Below are positions 58,949 to 64,000 of a DNA stretch of 64,000 bases, piece after piece. The number at the start of each line of letters is the position of its first letter. Position 1 is the stretch's first letter. The notes below the pieces were generated by a model. That model worked only from the letters and a program-made list of their open reading frames with translations, ran no database searches and was not told the DNA's origin. A program made the position numbers and the translations under genes. The DNA is from Cytophagales bacterium (GTDB lineage: Bacteria; Bacteroidota; Bacteroidia; Cytophagales; Microscillaceae), in NCBI GenBank assembly GCA_013298075.1, contig JAAFJG010000007.1, positions 1 through 64,000 of the forward strand, read 5' to 3'.

Positions 58949-61900
58949 ATGCAAAAAATATCTATTTCCAAAATTATCAAACTCACTTTCAGGTGGATTG
59001 GGAATACTATTGTGGTTATTTTGCTGTTTTTATTTGCTTTTTTGTTGGCGCTACAGTTTTCTATCGTTCAAACTTACCTTTCCAAACAAGCACTTTCTTG
59101 GCTCTCTCCCAAAATGAATTTTGATTTATCTTTATCAGAATTATATTTTGATGCTTGGAATGGTGAACTTTCTATCAAAAATTTATGCGTAAAAGACAAA
59201 CATAAAAATAAAATGTTGGACGTTCAAGAGGTTAAAATTGACATAGAATACAACAAATTATTAAAAAATGGTAATATCGATATAAAAAATATCAGACTAA
59301 AAAGAGGTGAACTCAATCTTATCACAGACGAAAAAACAGGTGTGATAAATATGGTCGATTTTATTAATACGATTGATTCATTGACTGCTCCAAAAGTTCG
59401 AAATCCAAACGCTCCGCCTACCATTGTCGATATTCGCCAAGCGAAGTTAATAGATGTGCGTTTTACGTTTACAGATGTACGAGAAAAACCTCACAATGAC
59501 AAAAGTTTAGATTATTTTCATTTGAAAATTAATGAGTTAAATACAGAACTAGACGATTTTCATTTGGCGGGAGATACTATTCAAATGCAACTCAAAGATA
59601 TGAGAGGAATCGATGAAAAAACAGATATGCAAGTCAAAAACTTGACTACTTTTTTTAGAATGACCCGAAAAACGATGGAATTTCATCAATTAAAATGCGA
59701 GGTAAATCATTCTATTATCAAAGATAAAATATTTTTGAGTTTTGATAAACAAAGACATTTAAGCGATTTTAATCATAAAGTTAATATTTTTGCGAAGTTG
59801 GATAGTAGCGTTTTGCATACCGAAGATTTGGCTTTGTTTTCTCCTGCTCTCGAAAAATATAAAGATATTTGGCGTATTTCTGGGCAATTTGAAGGAAAAG
59901 TAAATGATTTTATTTTCAAAAATTTTGATGGATATATTGGCAAAAATACGCATTTGAAAGGTTTAATGAGTATGAAAGGTTTGCCTGATGTCAAAAATAC
60001 TCTGATGAATTTTGAAATACCAATCGCAGATATAGACTTTCCCGAATTATTTCAATATATAGAACAACCAATAGCAGAGCCATACTTGAAAACTTTGGGG
60101 CGTGTGCAGTTTCAGGGAAATTATATAGGAACATTAGATGATTTCAAAACCAAAGGAACATTAATCACAAAATTAGGCAATTTGCAGGCTGATATTCATC
60201 TCAAACCTCAACAACAATACTATGATGCAATTTTAAATACGTCTAATTTTGAATTAGGAAAATTATTGCAACAACAAAAAATATTGGGTGATATTGATTT
60301 GAGCGGAAAAATAAAAGGCGTTGGATTTTCGTTAGATAAAGCAAAATTAGAAACTGATATGAAAATCAATCGAATTCGATTGTTAGATTATACTTACCAA
60401 AATATAAGAATTGATGGAAAATTAAGCCAAAAAAGTTTTGAAGGAGAATTTATCTCCAAAGATAAAAATTTAGAAGTAGATTTGAATGGAAATATTGATT
60501 TGTTTCAAGACAAAAAAGAGTTAAAATTCCCACCCGGAAGAATTAAATTTAAGTCAGATTTAAAACATATTGACCTCAAAAAATTAGGTTTTTTACCCGA
60601 TGAAACCATTATCAAAGGAAAATTAACAGCTGATTTATATGGTATGAATGCGGATAGTTTGGTCGGAACAGCCGAATTAGATAGTGCTTTTGTATTATAT
60701 AAACAAAAAGGTCTGGTGGTCAATCGTTTGAATTTTTTATCATTCAAAGATAGAGAAAAAGGAACACGATTGTTAGATTTGCAGTCTGATTATGCTGATT
60801 TGCATTTGGAAGGCAAATTTTTATTTACAGATTTATTTGATGATTTACAAAAATTAGTTTATGAATACGCTTTGAGTTTTAAAAATGAGCCTAAAAGTAT
60901 TAAAAAGTATTACGAAGAAAAAAATAAAAAAATACTCAAAACAAAATACGGAGTTGAATTTAATGCTAATTTCAAAGATGCCAATCCTTTGATTGCTTTA
61001 TTTGATACCAAATTATTTTTGGCAAAAAATACTTTAATTGATGGAAAATTTGGCGTTGGAAAAACAACTTTATTAGATATTTCTACTTCTCGAAAAATAG
61101 ATTCCGTTTTTTATGGTAATAATAAATTATATGATATTGATATTGATATTAATACTTCAAAATTGGCTGATAAACCTGAAATATTAGCAGAAAGCTCGAT
61201 TACTTCTTCACGACAAAAATTAGGCGGAATTAGTACAAAAAATTTATTGGCTACTGCGGTTTGGGGTGATAATTTAATCGATTTTGGCGTAAAAGCTCAA
61301 CAAGTTGGTACCACTAACTCGGTGGATTTGTCAGGTGATATTAAATTTAAAGAAGACACGACTTTGATTGCTTTCAAACCTTCTCGTTTGTATTTATTAG
61401 AAAAACAATGGGTTTTATCGAAAGATAATTTGATAAGTTTAGTGCCAAATGGCGTGTTAATCAAAAATTTACAATTATATAAAAAAGAAAATCCTGAATC
61501 TCAAATCAGAGCCAATGGCGAAATTTCAAATCGATTAGAACAACCTTTGGAAGTAAAAATTCAAGATTTTGATTTATTGGCTTTCGCAAATATTATCGGT
61601 TTTGACCTCAAAGGAACGCTTAATTCGCAACTATCAATGAAAAATCTCAAAGATAATCCCGAAATAAAAGGCAATTTAGGCGTAGAAAATATAATGTTTG
61701 GCGATATGTTGATTGGAGACATGGAAGGAAAATTAGATTGGGACGATAAAAATCAAGTGTTTACTTTCAATAATCAATTATATCGATTAGGAAGATTTAT
61801 TTTGGATATTGATGGTAATTATAAACCCAACGAAAAAACCAATCCGTTGAATGCCTTGATTGATTTTCGTAGGACTGATATTGTGATGTTAGAGCCATTT

Positions 61901-63754
61901 ACCAAAGGTTTGATTTCGAAATTGAGAGGAACAGCCGAAGGAAAATTACGTTTGGTAGGAAGTTTTTCAGACTTACATTTATTGGGTGATTTGAATATCG
62001 AAAATGCAAAACTTCGTTTAGATTATTTGAATACATTTTATAATGCTGATTTGATTGCGGTTAAATTTACACACAATGAAATTAAAATTAAACAAGCAAA
62101 TATTTTTGATCGTTCAGACCATTTTGCTTTGTTAGATATGTCCGTTTTTCATGATAATTTCAAAGATTTTTATCTGCAAACCAAAGCCATTATTTATGAT
62201 AATTTTCAATTTATGAACACAACTATCAAAGATAATACGGTATTTTATGGCGAAGCCTATGGAAAAGGAACGGTTGCTATTAATGGTTTTCTGAATAATT
62301 TGGTAATGGACATCAATGTAAAAACACAAAAAGGAACAAAAATTGTGATGCCAATGGACGGATTTGCAGAAGTTACAGACCAAAATTATGTGCAGTTTGT
62401 TCAAAAAGAAATCAAAAAAGATACGTTAGTCAAAAAAATAAATTTGGGTGGAATGAAACTCAATTTTAATCTTGATGTTACTAATGATGCTGAATTTGAA
62501 ATTGTATTTGATAAAAAAGCGGGCGATGTTTTGCAGGCAGTTGGGCGTGGAAATATTGAAATGAAAATAGATACGCAAGGTGATTTTGGAATGTTTGGCA
62601 CGTATATTATTGACAAAGGAAAATATAGTGTTACTTTGTTTAATTTTATCAATAAAGTTTTTGCCATTCGACAAGGTGGTTCTATCAATTTCAATGGCGA
62701 TTTATACAATAGTCAATTAGATGTCAATGCGGCGTATCAACGGAATGTATCTATGAAACCTTTATTTGAGGCAGAACTTCCTGATGTACCGCGTGAGGAA
62801 CAGGTGCGGGCTTATCCTGTTGCGGCAGTAATGAATTTGAAAGGGTCTTTATTTGCTCCTGATATTAAACTTAATTTAGATGTCAGTGATGCCAAAAGAG
62901 CCATTCCAAATGCTACCATTCGTTCTTCTGTGATGCAATTAGAAACCCGACTTTTGACCGATGAACAAGAGCGAAATAAACAAGTTTTTAGTTTGTTGAT
63001 GATAGGACAATTAGCGCCAAGGTCAGAATTTAGTGGCGTAGGAACGGCAGGAATTAGTAGTGTGAGCGAATTTATCACCAATCAATTGAGTAATTGGTTT
63101 TCACAAATAGACCCAAATTTACAAGTAAATCTAAATATTGACCCTGCCAATATGGGTATGTCCCAAGTGCGTGTTTCTTATAATTGGTTAGATGGAAGAA
63201 TACGCATTACCAGAGATGGTGGCTTTGTCAATACTCGAAATCAAGCCGATTTTGCGAGTGTAATTGGAGACTGGACGTTAGAATATTTATTAGGTACGAC
63301 AGGAAAATACAGACTAAAAATGTATAATCGAACCAATCAAACCGTTGCCAATGGTTTAAATTTGAATAGCCAAACCGCTATGTCTGCGGGAGTAAGTTTT
63401 GTGCAAACGGCAAGTTTTGATGGTGTTGCTGATTTATTCAAATCAAAAAAACAAAGAGATTTGGAAACAAAAGAAATAGAAGACCAGCAAAAAAGAATTG
63501 CAGAAGATTTTAAAGGAGATATCCCTACAAAAAGTAATAGTCCAATTAAAATCCAAAATAATGATATTTTTCCGCTCAAACATAGAGTTGACGTTTATAT
63601 TCCTAATGAAAATAATATAGTAGAAACGCCTAAAAATAAAAAATCAGACGATAAAAACAATGATAATGAACAGGATGAATTGAAAGAAACGAAAAAGGAA
63701 AAAGAAAAATCTAAAAAAAATATATTCCCAAGACCACATAGATTTGATGGATAA
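58949..63754 (+). CDS. TamB/DUF490-domain translocation and assembly protein
   Basis: Very large protein of 1601 residues anchored in the inner membrane by one N-terminal segment (about 15-35, TIVVILLFLFAFLLALQF). The rest is a repetitive beta-rich chain (AsmA-like, then TamB-like) expected to form a hydrophobic groove across the periplasm, by which TamB-family proteins move lipids to, or help assemble, the outer membrane. The C-terminal DUF490 domain (about 1090-1500) has KGKYSVTLFNFINKVFAIRQ, GGSINFNGDLYNSQLDV and LLMIGQLAPRSEF. The last 90 residues are charged and disordered. A TamA partner gene is not in the window. Confidence 0.93.
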   Translation: MQKISISKIIKLTFRWIGNTIVVILLFLFAFLLALQFSIVQTYLSKQALSWLSPKMNFDLSLSELYFDAWNGELSIKNLCVKDKHKNKMLDVQEVKIDIEYNKLLKNGNIDIKNIRLKRGELNLITDEKTGVINMVDFINTIDSLTAPKVRNPNAPPTIVDIRQAKLIDVRFTFTDVREKPHNDKSLDYFHLKINELNTELDDFHLAGDTIQMQLKDMRGIDEKTDMQVKNLTTFFRMTRKTMEFHQLKCEVNHSIIKDKIFLSFDKQRHLSDFNHKVNIFAKLDSSVLHTEDLALFSPALEKYKDIWRISGQFEGKVNDFIFKNFDGYIGKNTHLKGLMSMKGLPDVKNTLMNFEIPIADIDFPELFQYIEQPIAEPYLKTLGRVQFQGNYIGTLDDFKTKGTLITKLGNLQADIHLKPQQQYYDAILNTSNFELGKLLQQQKILGDIDLSGKIKGVGFSLDKAKLETDMKINRIRLLDYTYQNIRIDGKLSQKSFEGEFISKDKNLEVDLNGNIDLFQDKKELKFPPGRIKFKSDLKHIDLKKLGFLPDETIIKGKLTADLYGMNADSLVGTAELDSAFVLYKQKGLVVNRLNFLSFKDREKGTRLLDLQSDYADLHLEGKFLFTDLFDDLQKLVYEYALSFKNEPKSIKKYYEEKNKKILKTKYGVEFNANFKDANPLIALFDTKLFLAKNTLIDGKFGVGKTTLLDISTSRKIDSVFYGNNKLYDIDIDINTSKLADKPEILAESSITSSRQKLGGISTKNLLATAVWGDNLIDFGVKAQQVGTTNSVDLSGDIKFKEDTTLIAFKPSRLYLLEKQWVLSKDNLISLVPNGVLIKNLQLYKKENPESQIRANGEISNRLEQPLEVKIQDFDLLAFANIIGFDLKGTLNSQLSMKNLKDNPEIKGNLGVENIMFGDMLIGDMEGKLDWDDKNQVFTFNNQLYRLGRFILDIDGNYKPNEKTNPLNALIDFRRTDIVMLEPFTKGLISKLRGTAEGKLRLVGSFSDLHLLGDLNIENAKLRLDYLNTFYNADLIAVKFTHNEIKIKQANIFDRSDHFALLDMSVFHDNFKDFYLQTKAIIYDNFQFMNTTIKDNTVFYGEAYGKGTVAINGFLNNLVMDINVKTQKGTKIVMPMDGFAEVTDQNYVQFVQKEIKKDTLVKKINLGGMKLNFNLDVTNDAEFEIVFDKKAGDVLQAVGRGNIEMKIDTQGDFGMFGTYIIDKGKYSVTLFNFINKVFAIRQGGSINFNGDLYNSQLDVNAAYQRNVSMKPLFEAELPDVPREEQVRAYPVAAVMNLKGSLFAPDIKLNLDVSDAKRAIPNATIRSSVMQLETRLLTDEQERNKQVFSLLMIGQLAPRSEFSGVGTAGISSVSEFITNQLSNWFSQIDPNLQVNLNIDPANMGMSQVRVSYNWLDGRIRITRDGGFVNTRNQADFASVIGDWTLEYLLGTTGKYRLKMYNRTNQTVANGLNLNSQTAMSAGVSFVQTASFDGVADLFKSKKQRDLETKEIEDQQKRIAEDFKGDIPTKSNSPIKIQNNDIFPLKHRVDVYIPNENNIVETPKNKKSDDKNNDNEQDELKETKKEKEKSKKNIFPRPHRFDG

Positions 63755-63765
63755 GAATAAAAAAC

Positions 63766-63805
63766 AAAAAATGCGATAAGAAATTTTCCCTCGCATTTTT
63801 TTTAT
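63766..63805. terminator. Bidirectional terminator
   Basis: AAAAATGCGA ... TCGCATTTTT stem with T-runs on both sides, between the TamB-type gene and the convergent partial gene. Confidence 0.75.
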
Positions 63806-63823
63806 TTTTTTTAAGAATTTAAT

Positions 63824-64000
63824 TTACTTTTTTTTCGCTTTTTCAATCAATTCTTTGTGTTGTTTTACAAATTCTTTGTGGCGTTTTTCCATATCAACGT
63901 GCATTTTTGACATTTTATCGTGGTCTTCAAGCATACGTTTGTGGCTTGCTTCAAATTCTTCTTTTTTAATTTCTTGTTTTCCGAAGTTGATACTTGTTTC
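63824..64000 (-). CDS. C-terminal part of a charged coiled-coil protein (partial)
   Basis: The last 58 codons of a gene that runs off the window. The visible part is helical and highly charged with regular heptads rich in His and Lys (KRMLEDHDKMSKMHVDMEKR, HKEFVKQHKELIEKAKKK). The 5' end, and any domain there, are not visible. No family can be named. Confidence 0.75.
   Translation of the reverse strand, partial: ETSINFGKQEIKKEEFEASHKRMLEDHDKMSKMHVDMEKRHKEFVKQHKELIEKAKKK

Noticed and set aside
1-64000. tRNA, rRNA, riboswitch and origin signals
   Set aside because: Reading both strands showed no tRNA T-loop pattern with acceptor pairing, no rRNA core motifs and no convincing riboswitch or DnaA-box cluster; a covariance-model scan would be decisive.

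Overview
The window is AT-rich (by eye roughly 30 % G+C) and comes from a member of the Bacteroidota, most likely a Cytophagales-type bacterium. The evidence is a type IX secretion (T9SS) sorting domain, a PorE-like T9SS protein, a TonB-dependent receptor with a carboxypeptidase-like N-terminal domain, DUF4249 and DUF5689 lipoproteins, a CdaA-type c-di-AMP synthase, and the Bacteroidota promoter signature TAnnTTTG (often with TTTG about 20 nt upstream) in front of many genes. No rRNA, tRNA, CRISPR array or intact insertion sequence was seen.

Layout. 1-687: two MITE-like elements bounded by TA. 688-7103: free-methionine sulfoxide reductase, DUF434 protein, Kup K+ transporter, a divergent PRPP synthetase, a DnaJ/CbpA-like chaperone and a BatA/B-like VWA protein. 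7109-11622: a repeat, dnaX with an internal A10 run, a Fur-family regulator and an MFS sugar-type transporter. 11625-12414: a toxin-antitoxin relic whose PIN toxin has lost its middle, between direct repeats. 12553-20671: housekeeping genes (PhoD phosphatase, YceI, Rpn-type nuclease, SlyD-like FKBP, LptE, FabD, DEAD helicase).

20867-27297 is one minus-strand operon: a coiled-coil S74-like secreted protein, three nearly identical tandem lipoprotein genes (the third frameshifted by a perfect 127-bp tandem duplication) and a 904-residue T9SS cargo protein. 27536-32449 is a second operon: TonB-dependent receptor plus two DUF5689 lipoproteins. 32677-46510 holds a STAS-like protein, a beta-CASP nuclease, small proteins, LptF/G permease, a six-LysM protein, a LuxC-type acyl-CoA reductase, RadA and a gamma carbonic anhydrase, separated by copies of several interspersed repeats. 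CdaA follows at 46657.

47572-51170 is the most unusual locus. A lipoprotein with an HELGH metallopeptidase motif has a five-copy octanucleotide repeat between its best-placed ATG and its reading frame, so it looks like a phase-variable gene in the OFF state. Its stop codon overlaps the start of a small lipoprotein gene, and the unit of C-terminal tail plus lipoprotein has been tandemly duplicated downstream. 51582-64000 carries a PorE-like OmpA protein, an AlkB-type monooxygenase, an rsmH separated from other cell-wall genes, an orphan UrtA-like binding lipoprotein, a very large TamB-type protein and the end of one further gene.

The intergenic DNA carries at least five dispersed repeat families plus several local repeats. 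Together with the octamer repeat, the 127-bp duplication and the tandem gene copies, this suggests that surface-protein genes here vary by slippage and recombination.
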